A stretch of DNA of 64,000 nucleotides from JAXLWB01 sp046328715 (GTDB lineage: Bacteria > Chloroflexota > Anaerolineae > Caldilineales > Caldilineaceae). A model generated the notes under the pieces. It was not told the DNA's origin, made no database searches, and saw only the letters and a program-made list of their open reading frames with translations. Position 1 is the first letter of the stretch. The number at the start of each line of letters is the position of its first letter. Both the position numbers and the translations under genes were made by a program. Below, piece after piece: positions 1 through 8,533 of this stretch. The DNA lies in NCBI GenBank assembly GCA_046328715.1, contig JAXLWB010000011.1:62001-126000 (forward strand), in the 5' to 3' direction.

Positions 1-11
1 CAATCATTGCG

Positions 12-65
12 CTTCCGGGAAGGCCCTCGCAACAGACCTTCTTAAACGCAGTCCCTTCCCGGAAG
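12..65. repeat. Inverted-repeat core, copy A
   Basis: CTTCCGGGAAGG at 12-23 is mirrored by CCTTCCCGGAAG at 54-65, giving a 12-bp inverted repeat around a 30-bp centre. The same arms occur at 767-821, 39347-39459 and 46513-46625. This copy lacks most of the outer terminal repeat found in the last two, so it is either a decayed or a shorter relative. It lies downstream of the membrane protein gene at 154-723. Confidence 0.8.
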
Positions 66-72
66 ATCGCAA

Positions 73-112
73 GAAACGTGATGCGTTGTCGAAAGTTCAC
101 GCATCACGTTTC
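73..112. terminator. Hairpin downstream of membrane protein gene
   Basis: GAAACGTGATGCG at 73-85 pairs perfectly with CGCATCACGTTTC at 100-112. The hairpin lies just past the stop of the minus-strand gene at 154. There is no long T run, so it is terminator-like rather than a textbook intrinsic terminator. The arms are built from the same short words (cgtgat/atcacg) seen at 50880-51025. Confidence 0.5.
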
Positions 113-153
113 ACTGCCTATCACTTGATCCGATCCATCGTCCGGTCCTAACT

Positions 154-723
154 TCAGAACGTCGGCTGAGCCACCATCATCTCGGTTTCGTCTTGATTGT
201 AGCTGAAAACCGCATAGCCCAGTAGCAGATAGGTTACCATCAGGCCAAGCCCAAAGAGATAGCCACCGATCTCCATTCCAACGAGACCACCGGCCAGCAT
301 CGTCACGGGCAGGGGCAAGGCGCAGAGTACGGGCACGTAGCGGCGCCAACCGAGCCAGCGCTGGGCTCGAATCACGGCTGTCCCGGTCACCAGCATAAAG
401 AGAAAGCCGAGGGGCCAGGCAATGTCCGTAATCGTGAACAACAGACTATCGACCGCAATTTGCTTGTATTCCAGCACCTGGAAGATCATTGCCAGGGTGT
501 GCAGCGTCATCTGCACGAACAAAATCGACCGCCCGACCATACCATCACCGGTTGCCCGTTCGGCCAAGAGACCGATGGCACAACACAGACAACCAAACTG
601 AAAAAGCAAACCCAGTGTACTACCCAACAAGGTCGTTTCCTGTAAGCCTGTGGTCAGAGAGTAGATCAGGAAGAGCGGACTGCAAATCATGCCCAGTAAA
701 CCAAAGAGTCGTTGCGTGTTCAT
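154..723 (-). CDS. Six-helix integral membrane protein, unknown function
   Basis: A 189-residue hydrophobic protein with about six predicted membrane segments (near residues 8-27, 34-52, 68-86, 98-116, 129-150 and 155-175) and short loops. I do not recognise a family with certainty. The start ATG at 723 is preceded by AGGA, 5-9 bases upstream. It lies about 300 bases downstream of the ABC exporter pair on the same strand, separated by a hairpin and a repeat, so it could be an accessory or immunity-type membrane protein of that locus. That link rests on position only. Confidence 0.75.
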   Translation of the reverse strand: MNTQRLFGLLGMICSPLFLIYSLTTGLQETTLLGSTLGLLFQFGCLCCAIGLLAERATGDGMVGRSILFVQMTLHTLAMIFQVLEYKQIAVDSLLFTITDIAWPLGFLFMLVTGTAVIRAQRWLGWRRYVPVLCALPLPVTMLAGGLVGMEIGGYLFGLGLMVTYLLLGYAVFSYNQDETEMMVAQPTF

Positions 724-766
724 TTTTTGTCCTTTATTGATATTGATTCAGTCTCGTTGTAACTAT

Positions 767-821
767 CTTCCGGGAAGGAACTTTTACTATAGCTTTATTT
801 CTGCTATAGCCTTCCCGGAAG
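767..821. repeat. Inverted-repeat core, copy B
   Basis: CTTCCGGGAAGG at 767-778 and CCTTCCCGGAAG at 810-821 form the same 12-bp arms as copies at 12-65, 39.3 kb and 46.5 kb. Inside the arms lies a second small palindrome (CTATAGC...GCTATAG). The outer terminal repeat of the complete copies is not recognisable. It sits between the exporter genes and the membrane protein gene, immediately upstream of the latter. Confidence 0.8.
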
Positions 822-973
822 AAGTTCGCCGTAGCTATTTTTTATCGTGTCAATTGCATGGCTTTGACATGAATCATCATAGCAGCGCCCGGTCCCGGTC
901 GGCGGGGACAATGGCGGGACAAAAGTCGGGAAGAATGTCCCAACGTCGCAAAGGTTGAAGAGTGGAAAAGGGG

Positions 974-1010
974 AAAAGTGGCAGGGCAACAAGGTAACTC
1001 TGCCACTTTT
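974..1010. terminator. Hairpin after ABC exporter operon
   Basis: AAAAGTGGCAG (974-984) pairs with CTGCCACTTTT (1000-1010), with the loop containing aacaaggtaac. It starts 11 bases past the stop of the exporter gene at 1022. A relative with the same loop words lies at 50094-50140 after the beta-helix gene, so this is a recurring type of hairpin in this genome. Confidence 0.6.
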
Positions 1011-1021
1011 CATTCGTGCTT

Positions 1022-2842
1022 TTACTCTACCTCTCCTTCCCACAAGTGCTGCATCTCCCCGCATCGCCCGAGTAATTCTTCCAGCGTTCCTTGATCTTCC
1101 ACTCGGCCTTGCTTGAGCACGACGATGCGATCGGCCTGTTGCAGTGCCGCCCGCCGATGCGAGATTACTAGACAGGCAGGTCGATCCGGTTGGGCGAAGA
1201 GCCGTTGCCAGAGTTGCCTCTCCGTTTCGACATCCAACGCACTGGAGAGATCGTCGAAGATCAGCAACTCTGCTCCTGCTTTGCCACTGCGTACAAACAT
1301 GCGCGCAGCCGCAGTTCGCTGAATCTGCCCGCCTGAAAGCTTGATGCCACGCGGACCCACGACGGTCTCTAGCCCCGCTTCCAGTTGCGCAATGTCGTCG
1401 CTGAGCACTGCCAAGTCGAGCGCAGTGCTCAGATCAACACTGGCTTCGGGCAGCCCCATCAGAATGTTCTCGCGCACGCTATCGCTGAAGAGCCGTGGAA
1501 TCTGTGGGGTGTAGGCACAGCGCGGTGGGGTGAAGAAGCGGGCCGGTTCCTTTACTGGCTGGCCATTCCACAAGATCGTGCCCGCAGTGCGAGGCAGCAA
1601 TCCCAACAAGGTCTGCACAAGCAGACTCTTGCCCGAACCGATGCGTCCTGTAATCACCACGAAGTCTCCCTTGCGTAGGGTTAGATCAATCTGCTCAATG
1701 CCACGTCCCGAGTCAGGGTGGTGATAGGTCAGGCTTCGGATCGCCAATTCGTGTAGTGAATCGGATTCGGACTTGGGTAGTGGTTGCACGGTTGGCAACG
1801 AACCGTGTAGATGAGGCGGCTGCCGATCAGTCAACTGCTGCCAACTCGAACTTGGCAGCAAGGCAAAGAGCCGATCCCAGGAGACTTGGCTGCGCTGATA
1901 GGCACGCAGCAGGCGACCGACCCAATAGACCAGCTCGTCGAGTGTGCCGCCACCGCTGTAGCTGATAAAGAGCGCCAGATCGCCCACGGTGAAGCTGCCC
2001 TGGCGCATCAGGCCAGCCGCAAAGAGCAACAGTAGACCGGTTGCTATGCCAATCGAAGTTGCATTCATGGAGCGAATGACCGTATTGAGCACCTCGTTGT
2101 GTACACCAGCTTTCTGGCGCTGATCACTCAATTGGGCAAAGCGCTGGACGGCAGCCTCCTCTGCCCCCGCTACTTGTAGCGCTTGGACACCATGTAACAA
2201 CTGCGTCAACAAGCCCGACACCTGTTCGTTTGAATTTCTCGCTGCCTCATGAGCAACTTCGATCCGTTTGCCCAGCAACTGCATCAAGACGAGCGCAATC
2301 ACCGCTGGGGCAAAGGCAATCAGGGTCAGCATCAGGTTGATGCGTAACATGACCCAGAGTGCCAGACCCGCTGCCACAAAGAGACTGATCCCATAGGTGG
2401 CGATAAAGACTGGTTCACTGACTGCGGCTGTGTCCTCTTCGTAGCGGTTGACGATCTCGCCTGAACTAAGTGGCGGCTGAAAGCCTGCCGCTTGCAGAAT
2501 GCCCCGGAAGAGATTGCGCCGCAAGAGGGTTTCCACCAGAAAGTATTGATAGGCGGAACTGCCCGCTGCCCCCATCTCGGCCAACTGCACGGCAACGCGT
2601 GTGGCCAGAAAGAAGGCAACCAGCGTCCACACACTCCAGCCGACGCTCTTCTGCCCGGAGAGTGCATCAAAGAAGGCGCGGAGGATCAAGCCGAAGAGCA
2701 AGGGCAATGTGTTGTGGAGCGTATTGAGCAGAACAACCGCTAGCGAAATCCCTGGCGTTGCACCCATCAAACGCCAGAAGGTATGATGTTTGTTGACTTG
2801 CTTTGGCTTCAAGCCCTGTAGCGTCCCTCTGTTCGTCGTCAT
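1022..2842 (-). CDS. ABC exporter half-transporter (degenerate Walker B subunit)
   Basis: A 606-residue type IV exporter subunit: an N-terminal six-helix transmembrane domain (about 1-340) fused to an ATPase domain. Visible motifs are Walker A GRIGSGKS near 397, a canonical signature LSGGQ near 501, Walker B LLIFDDLSSALD near 525 and an H-loop ISHR. The residue after the Walker B aspartate is D where active exporters have the catalytic glutamate, so this subunit's own ATP site should be non-hydrolytic. The start ATG overlaps the stop of the upstream partner gene (ATGA), so the two are translationally coupled and very probably form a heterodimer. The substrate is unknown; the small gene at 5048-5134 suggests a peptide, as inference only. 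Confidence 0.93.
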   Translation of the reverse strand: MTTNRGTLQGLKPKQVNKHHTFWRLMGATPGISLAVVLLNTLHNTLPLLFGLILRAFFDALSGQKSVGWSVWTLVAFFLATRVAVQLAEMGAAGSSAYQYFLVETLLRRNLFRGILQAAGFQPPLSSGEIVNRYEEDTAAVSEPVFIATYGISLFVAAGLALWVMLRINLMLTLIAFAPAVIALVLMQLLGKRIEVAHEAARNSNEQVSGLLTQLLHGVQALQVAGAEEAAVQRFAQLSDQRQKAGVHNEVLNTVIRSMNATSIGIATGLLLLFAAGLMRQGSFTVGDLALFISYSGGGTLDELVYWVGRLLRAYQRSQVSWDRLFALLPSSSWQQLTDRQPPHLHGSLPTVQPLPKSESDSLHELAIRSLTYHHPDSGRGIEQIDLTLRKGDFVVITGRIGSGKSLLVQTLLGLLPRTAGTILWNGQPVKEPARFFTPPRCAYTPQIPRLFSDSVRENILMGLPEASVDLSTALDLAVLSDDIAQLEAGLETVVGPRGIKLSGGQIQRTAAARMFVRSGKAGAELLIFDDLSSALDVETERQLWQRLFAQPDRPACLVISHRRAALQQADRIVVLKQGRVEDQGTLEELLGRCGEMQHLWEGEVE

Positions 2843-4650
2843 GCTACCACCTCCTCAAACTGCGCAGTGGCCTTTTCTACCGTTTGCCACTTGCCACTTG
2901 CTCCATTCTCCAAATCCAGATCGGCGATTCGCAGCAGTTGGGTAAAGCGTGAATTCGGATCGTTCGCCAATGCTTGATACCCCCCAAACTCCTGTACCTC
3001 GCCCGCCTCCAAGATCAGAATTGCATCCGCCCGCCGCACCGTGGTGAGCCGATGGGCAATGATGATGGCTGTCCGTCCTGCCAGCAAGTGATCGAGTGAT
3101 CGTTCGAGTAAGCGTTCGGTGGCTGGGTCGAGGCGCGAGGAGGCTTCATCGAGAATCACCAAGCCCGGATCTTTTAAGAAGACACGAGCCAGCGCCAGCA
3201 GTTGTGCTTCCCCGGCCGAAAGGCTCTTGCCGTCGGCTGCCAAGCGTGTCTCTAACCCGGCGGGCATCGTCTGCATCCACTCTTCCAGCCCCAACCGACG
3301 TAGATTTTCCCAAATCTGCGCATCACTGAACTGGGGATTGAAGAGGGTTAGGTTGTCGCGCAGGGATGCCGGAAAGATCTGGACTTCTTGCGTCACCAAG
3401 CCGATGCGTTGACGCAGATCGGCCAGCCGCACCTGCCGCAAGTTGTCTCCATTCAGCAAGATCTCGCCCTGCTCGACATCATAGAGCCGGAAGAGCAGGC
3501 GGGAAATGGTGCTTTTGCCACTGCCCGTGCGCCCAAGCAAACCGAGTTTCTGCCCCGGTTGCAGGTTGAAGCTCAGATTGCGTAGCACATCTACCCCTTC
3601 GTAATAGCTGAAAGAGACCTCTTTGAAGCGGACACTGAAGGGCTGATTGTCCGGCAGGATGAGCGACCCTTGATCCCGTACCTGGGACGCGGTCTGCAAC
3701 AGATTTTGTACACGGCTGATCGCCACACGCGCCTGTTGTAACTCTTCCAACTGACCGGCGATGCGCGTCAGCGGACCATTCAAACTCTCCAGATAATTGA
3801 GGATGAGATAAACCGTTCCCAGTGTGATCTGCCCACTGAGAAAGAGATAAGCACCAAGCCCCATGCCTGTCACCGTGCCTAAGTCGTAGAAGATCTTCGA
3901 GATCGTCCACCCCACATCGGTGACGACATCTGCCTTCAAGGCCTGCCAGGTGCGGCGGCGGATCAGTTCGTAGAAGCGGCGTAAGGTGTAGGGGATGGCA
4001 GCGCTGGTCTGGATGTCGCGCACGCCAGCCAGCCGCTCTTCGACAAAACCCATCAGCTCGGCGCTGTATTGTCGTTCTTTCTCCCAGTAAGGCGTCGCTA
4101 ATTGCTGGCCACGGGCATGAACAACCATGTAGGCAACCACGAAGAGTGCTAACAACCCAGCGATCCGCCAATCTTCACGCCAAAGCAACGCCAGCACACC
4201 TACCGTCAGCAAGATGCCGCTGAGGATTTGCAGCAGAAACTCTGAGAAGAAATTGGCGAGTCGATCAACATCATTGTCGATGCGCTCGACCAGTTCACCC
4301 GGTGTATGGCCATTGTGAAAGCCCATGTCAAGGGTCAGCACGTGGCGAGTCAGGTCCCGACGCAGGCCATTGGTCGCACTCCAGGCAATCTGTTGGCTGA
4401 CATAGGTTGTAGCAATTGCCATGCCGCGCTGTGCCAGCACGACCAGTAGAAACCATAGTGCGATCTGAATCAGTGCTCCCTGCTCAGCGCCGTGTTGTAC
4501 ACTGTCGATAAAACGACGAACTACCTGTGGATTGAGCAGTTGCAAGGCGATGCCACTGAACAGCAACAACGCCAGCAAGAGCACACGCCCGATCTGCGCC
4601 TTCAAGTAGGTACGCAGCAGGGCGATATATTGTGTAATTGGAACGTTCAA
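2839..4650 (-). CDS. ABC exporter half-transporter (variant signature subunit)
   Basis: A 603-residue membrane-fused ATPase: transmembrane domain to about residue 320, then Walker A GRTGSGKS near 372, signature LSAGE near 475 (canonical is LSGGQ), Walker B LVILDEASSRLD near 495 with the catalytic glutamate, and H-loop AHR. The intact Walker B here pairs with the partner's LSGGQ to make one good site. The altered signature pairs with the partner's DD Walker B to make one degenerate site, the pattern known for heterodimeric exporters such as TM287/288 and BmrCD. The start is TTG at 4650, supported by AAGGAG with a 6-7-base spacing and the absence of an in-frame ATG nearby. First gene of the coupled pair. 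Confidence 0.93.
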   Translation of the reverse strand: MNVPITQYIALLRTYLKAQIGRVLLLALLLFSGIALQLLNPQVVRRFIDSVQHGAEQGALIQIALWFLLVVLAQRGMAIATTYVSQQIAWSATNGLRRDLTRHVLTLDMGFHNGHTPGELVERIDNDVDRLANFFSEFLLQILSGILLTVGVLALLWREDWRIAGLLALFVVAYMVVHARGQQLATPYWEKERQYSAELMGFVEERLAGVRDIQTSAAIPYTLRRFYELIRRRTWQALKADVVTDVGWTISKIFYDLGTVTGMGLGAYLFLSGQITLGTVYLILNYLESLNGPLTRIAGQLEELQQARVAISRVQNLLQTASQVRDQGSLILPDNQPFSVRFKEVSFSYYEGVDVLRNLSFNLQPGQKLGLLGRTGSGKSTISRLLFRLYDVEQGEILLNGDNLRQVRLADLRQRIGLVTQEVQIFPASLRDNLTLFNPQFSDAQIWENLRRLGLEEWMQTMPAGLETRLAADGKSLSAGEAQLLALARVFLKDPGLVILDEASSRLDPATERLLERSLDHLLAGRTAIIIAHRLTTVRRADAILILEAGEVQEFGGYQALANDPNSRFTQLLRIADLDLENGASGKWQTVEKATAQFEEVVA

Positions 4651-4664
4651 CGTTTGCTCCTTGT

Positions 4665-4804
4665 ATAACCCCTCCCTAACCCTCCTCTGCTAAGGGAGGG
4701 AACAGTGACGGTACGAATTGTGTTCTTCCTTCTGTCCACCATACAAAATCTTCCCGTAATAAATCCCTGTCTCGTTTGGGGCGGGGTAGGGTGGGGCGTA
4801 TTAC
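4665..4804. repeat. About 140-bp repeat with inverted ends, copy 1
   Basis: The element opens with TTGTATAACCCCTCCCTAAC and closes with the inverted form ending GTATTAC. It contains a GGGAGGGAACAGTGACGG unit. A relative with the same order of parts lies at 44366-44517, and a single unit lies inside the coding region at 16566-16619. It occupies the leader of the exporter operon, directly upstream of the TTG start, so it probably shapes the 5' end of that mRNA. Confidence 0.65.
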
Positions 4805-4811
4805 AAAACAA

Positions 4812-4842
4812 AACAGCCACGGGCGACTCGCCCGTGGCTGTT
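4812..4842 (-). terminator. Perfect hairpin with T tract (third of three)
   Basis: ACAGCCACGGGCGA and TCGCCCGTGGCTGT form a 14-bp perfect stem. Read on the minus strand it is followed by TTTTGTTTTG, a plausible intrinsic terminator or attenuator. It lies between the small gene at 5048-5134 and the exporter genes, where partial read-through would set the ratio of the two products. Confidence 0.65.
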
Positions 4843-4865
4843 GATTGATCAACAAGGTGCAAAAG

Positions 4866-4895
4866 GTCACGGGCAAGCAAAACCTATCCCGTGAC
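4866..4895 (-). terminator. Hairpin (second of three)
   Basis: GTCACGGG (4866-4873) pairs with CCCGTGAC (4888-4895), followed on the minus strand by CTTTTGC. The T run is weaker than in the two neighbouring hairpins, so termination here is less certain. Confidence 0.45.
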
Positions 4896-4934
4896 TCTGA
4901 ATGTGGTTGCGCTTACCCTAGCCGCGCAAAACAA

Positions 4935-4968
4935 AAAGGTCACAAGGCAAAATGCACCTATGACCTTT
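4935..4968 (-). terminator. Hairpin with T tract (first of three)
   Basis: AAAGGTCA (4935-4942) pairs with TGACCTTT (4961-4968). On the minus strand the stem runs into TTTTTGTTTTG. It is the first hairpin after the small gene that stops at 5048 and is a likely end for most of its transcripts. Confidence 0.55.
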
Positions 4969-5047
4969 GGATGGCAAATGTATAACTCGGCAGATTTGTG
5001 CTGATGTTCGTAATTGGGTAATTACATAATTACCCATGGTTCGATTA

Positions 5048-5134
5048 CTAATCTTCAGCGATCATGCCAGGAGATACACTGCGACAAAGTTCAGCGATGC
5101 TGCCTGTTGAGGATAGATTGTTGTGCTTTGCCAT
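5048..5134 (-). CDS. 28-residue peptide gene, candidate exported peptide
   Basis: A short reading frame beginning MAKHNNLSST and ending PGMIAED, with a single cysteine at residue 17 and seven Ser/Thr residues. Its start has the best Shine-Dalgarno in the region, GAAAGGAGGT, placed 6 bases before the ATG, which argues strongly that it is translated. It lies between the SARP-type regulator (stop 97 bases upstream) and the heterodimeric ABC exporter, behind three hairpins. Small gene, attenuator, exporter is the usual layout for a secreted peptide or RiPP-like precursor, but no modifying enzyme or leader peptidase domain is present nearby. It could instead be a regulatory leader peptide. No homology is claimed. 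Confidence 0.6.
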   Translation of the reverse strand: MAKHNNLSSTGSIAELCRSVSPGMIAED

Positions 5135-5230
5135 TTGTGCACCTCCTTTCTTGAATGTATGCTCAAACAAAGCGCATACGTGGTTAAACAACGTTGATTG
5201 ATGGATCATAATGCAGGTGGTTGGTTAGCG

Positions 5231-8200
5231 TCAAGTTCCACGCAAAACATCTTCGACAACCTGCTCAAGCTGCATTTGTTTGCCGTTTGCGATTGCAATC
5301 CCTATCTGTTTCTCATCCACCGTGTTCTTCAATTCTTCGAGACGTCGCTCGGCCTGTTTTAACACTTTCCCTTCGGTGGCGGGATGATTGAGGATAAAGC
5401 TGAGCCGCGCCACGGTCTCCAGTAGCTGACCCTCACGCAGCCAGAGCGGAGCCATTGCATTCAACACAAGCAAGACGAGCGGGATCTCTTCGATATCTTG
5501 CGCCATCACCAATGCTTGGTGATAATGACGTCGTGATTGTGTCAGATCGCCAAGATGCAGATAACTTTCGCCTAGATGACGTAGGGTGATGACTATACTA
5601 CGCGGTGAACCTATCTCGCGGTCCATTGCCAGCGCCTGCAGCAATATTTCGAGTGCAGCTTCATACTCGCCCAGTCGGTTATAGACATAGCCAAGATTGC
5701 CCAAGTTACGTAGAATCCCGCCTCGCTCATTATATTGGCGGTAGATGGCGAGACTTTCGCTATGATAACGTTTGGCAGCCGGATAATCGCCCCAGGTAAT
5801 AGCGCCAGCACCCAACGAATTGAGCGTATTGGCGACCCCTAATTGATCGCCCAGATCGCGCTGGATGGTCAAACACTCCTGAAACATCATTTCTGCTCGG
5901 GTGTAATCGGCTGAATTGACGAAAAGAAAACCCAACTGGTTCATCGTCAGCGCCATCCCGCGCAGATCGTGCAGTGAGCGACGAATTGCAAGGCTTTCCT
6001 GGAAGAGTTGCCGCGCTTCCGACTGTTTACCATTAAACTGGGTAAATAATGCGGAAAAGGCTAGACATTCCGCCAACAGATCAGGACGATCTAGCTCACG
6101 ACTGATGGCAACGGCTCGCTCTAATTGCTGTGATGCCGAACGATTGTCACCCAGGAAATGAGTAATTAAGCCTAAGTTGCTGAGTGCCTCGGCCTGTTGT
6201 GCTCGTATCTCTGTGCAACTCTCCTGCGACTGTTGATCGAGTAAGGACAGCGCGCACAGTAAGGCTTTCTTTGCTTCGTCATACTGACTGCGAAGGCGGC
6301 AAAAGCTTCCTTGCTGAACAAGAAGTTGGACCAGAACCAAAGAATCCGCTGAACCCTGCCGAAGCGCAGCAGTTGCATTGGCAAAGCCAGACTCAGCCTC
6401 TTCATACAATCCGCGCGTCTCAAAGTAGAGGGCAAGGCCACGGTAAAATTGACCTAACAAGGCATCGTCGGCCTGTTGGATGGCCCATGCCCACGCCAGC
6501 CGCAGATTTTCGATTTCATTATCGAATTCGCTACTCGTCTGCTTTTGTGCCTCACCCCGAAGTTGCGCTTTACGAGTTTCAACAAAGTTGGCGAAATAGC
6601 GAGCATGAGCTTGCTGGACCTCATTCCGGTCTTCGAGCCGTGCCCAGGCATATTGGCGTAACAGTTCATGAACTTCGTAACGCCCTGCAGGTGTCAGGCT
6701 GAGCATCGACTTGTTGAGCAAACCCGCCAAATCAAGCCTGCTACTTTTGGCCACGCTCTGGGCTGCGCGCCAGTCAAAACCGCCTCGGAAGACGGACAGC
6801 CGTGCCATCACGGCGCGCTCTTGGGGGCGTAACGATTCCCAAGAGGAATCGAAAACGGCGCGCAAGCTGCGATGGCGATCCGGTAGATCGCGCATGGTGG
6901 TGGCGAGGATGTCGATCCCGCTTTCGATTTCTTGCACGATGTCGGGCAGCGGCATCATCCCGATCAGCGCGGCGGCCAGTTCGATCCCTAGGGGATAGCC
7001 TTCGACCAGTTGGCAAATGCGCTGGATGGCAGCTAAGTTGGTGGACGTTGCATGAAAATGGCTGAAGCGGTGGGCGCGGTCCAAAAAGAGTTGAACTGCA
7101 CCAGGTGGATCGCCTTCGTTTGCTGCAGCTCCGTTTGTAAGCGGTTGGCGACTACGCTGCGGCGCTGGAAAGGGCAACCCGGATAGTTCGTACACCCACT
7201 CCTTTTGAAAATTGAGCCGCTCGCGCGAGGTAACAACAATCTTGACCCCATTGGCGTTCTGCAAAATTTCATCAACCAGAAGGGCGTCGCTCATCAAATG
7301 TTCGTAGTTATCCAACACTAACAACAGTTGTTTGCTATGTAAATAGTCAAGCAGCCCCTGTCGTGGCGTACTCTGCCCTTCTAGGCGCACCCCCAAACTC
7401 GCTGCAATCGCTTGGGGAAGTTGCAGCGTGTTGCTGACGCCAGCAAGCGGTGTGAACCAGACGCCGTCGGGAAATCTAGAACTTCCATCCAGATCTCCAG
7501 AATCCGCAATCCGCAATCCCCAATCTAAAATTTGTGTTGCCAATGCCAATGCAAACCTAGTCTTCCCCACCCCACCAGGCCCCAGAATGGTGACCAAGCG
7601 ACAATCAGACTCCATCAGACGTTGCTGAACGAATTGCAACTCCGTTTGGCGACCCACCAGCCGATTGGGTGCCGTCGGTAGGTTGTGACGATTTGCAGCC
7701 GGTAGCTCAGGGAGCGTGACATTGGACGCTACTGACGGTTGCGGAAACGTTTGTCCTTTGATCTGCTCGTAGAGTTTCTGGGTTGCTGTACTTGGCGGCA
7801 CACCCAATTCATCCTGCAACACCTGGCGGCAGCGCTCAAAGTAGACCAAGGCCTCCTGGCGCTTCCCATCCAATGCCAAACTCCGCATCATCTGTTGGTA
7901 GGCATCTTCCCGCAGCGAATCAATATCCAGTTGACGTTGGGCGTAGCTCTGCGCTTGTTTGTAATCTGCCTGCTGTTCAAACCAACTGGCCAGAGCATGC
8001 AAGGCGAGCAACTGGTGTTGTTGAAATTGTTGACGACGCCACAGCATCCACTCTTCTAAGCTTTCACTGTCATTGACAAACATACCTTGCAGAAATTCGC
8101 CTCGGTACAAGGTCGTTGCCTGCATCAGACGGCTGCTGCATTCGGCACAGTGATCCAGGCTGGGATGGGTGTGACGAGCACAGGCTTCGAAGAGTTCGTT

Positions 8201-8533
8201 AAAGGCAACAACGTCGATGGTATAGGAAGATGCAAAGTTGAACTGCAAGGTCTGCGCAGTAATTAACAGGTGGTTGAGTTCTTGCTCTTCATCCGTTGCA
8301 TGGAGTACGGAACGCAACTGGAAGAGCGCCTGGCGTAGGTTGAGACGCGCAGTCTCCTCCGATTCTTCGGGCCAGCAGAGACCCGCCACACTGGCGCGGC
8401 TCACCGGTCGTTTACTTTCTAGCGCCAACCAGGCCAAAAGTGCCTGATTCTTTACAGAACGAAAGGTGGTAATTGGCTTGTCATCTAACAAGGCGTGGAA
8501 GGGACCTAACAATGAAAGGGTAAGATGTGCCAT
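5231..8533 (-). CDS. SARP/BTAD transcriptional regulator with NB-ARC ATPase and TPR
   Basis: An 1100-residue regulator. The N-terminal OmpR-type winged helix (about 1-95) is followed by a bacterial transcriptional activation domain of TPR-like helices (about 100-265), an NB-ARC/STAND ATPase with Walker A GPGGVGKT near 317 and Walker B LLLVLDNYEH near 405, and a C-terminal array of TPRs (about 640-1040). Proteins of this architecture act as ligand- or partner-gated activators of nearby genes. It diverges from the giant surface protein gene at 8767 and lies upstream of the peptide/exporter genes, so either may be its target. Residues about 334-350 carry an extra in-frame segment encoded by the tandem repeat at 7501-7525. 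Confidence 0.92.
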   Translation of the reverse strand: MAHLTLSLLGPFHALLDDKPITTFRSVKNQALLAWLALESKRPVSRASVAGLCWPEESEETARLNLRQALFQLRSVLHATDEEQELNHLLITAQTLQFNFASSYTIDVVAFNELFEACARHTHPSLDHCAECSSRLMQATTLYRGEFLQGMFVNDSESLEEWMLWRRQQFQQHQLLALHALASWFEQQADYKQAQSYAQRQLDIDSLREDAYQQMMRSLALDGKRQEALVYFERCRQVLQDELGVPPSTATQKLYEQIKGQTFPQPSVASNVTLPELPAANRHNLPTAPNRLVGRQTELQFVQQRLMESDCRLVTILGPGGVGKTRFALALATQILDWGLRIADSGDLDGSSRFPDGVWFTPLAGVSNTLQLPQAIAASLGVRLEGQSTPRQGLLDYLHSKQLLLVLDNYEHLMSDALLVDEILQNANGVKIVVTSRERLNFQKEWVYELSGLPFPAPQRSRQPLTNGAAANEGDPPGAVQLFLDRAHRFSHFHATSTNLAAIQRICQLVEGYPLGIELAAALIGMMPLPDIVQEIESGIDILATTMRDLPDRHRSLRAVFDSSWESLRPQERAVMARLSVFRGGFDWRAAQSVAKSSRLDLAGLLNKSMLSLTPAGRYEVHELLRQYAWARLEDRNEVQQAHARYFANFVETRKAQLRGEAQKQTSSEFDNEIENLRLAWAWAIQQADDALLGQFYRGLALYFETRGLYEEAESGFANATAALRQGSADSLVLVQLLVQQGSFCRLRSQYDEAKKALLCALSLLDQQSQESCTEIRAQQAEALSNLGLITHFLGDNRSASQQLERAVAISRELDRPDLLAECLAFSALFTQFNGKQSEARQLFQESLAIRRSLHDLRGMALTMNQLGFLFVNSADYTRAEMMFQECLTIQRDLGDQLGVANTLNSLGAGAITWGDYPAAKRYHSESLAIYRQYNERGGILRNLGNLGYVYNRLGEYEAALEILLQALAMDREIGSPRSIVITLRHLGESYLHLGDLTQSRRHYHQALVMAQDIEEIPLVLLVLNAMAPLWLREGQLLETVARLSFILNHPATEGKVLKQAERRLEELKNTVDEKQIGIAIANGKQMQLEQVVEDVLRGT
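7501..7525. repeat. In-frame AATCCGC word repeat inside regulator gene
   Basis: Tandem AATCCGC/GGATTGC words are translated as part of the loop DWGLRIADSGD between a conserved helix and the FPDGVWF strand of the ATPase domain. The same words recur at 9569-9600 in the divergent gene, also in frame. Confidence 0.6.

Noticed and set aside
4647..4880. Minus-strand 77-codon frame between peptide gene and exporter
   Set aside because: Built wholly from the 140-bp repeat and a terminator-like hairpin; no ribosome-binding site or conserved pattern.
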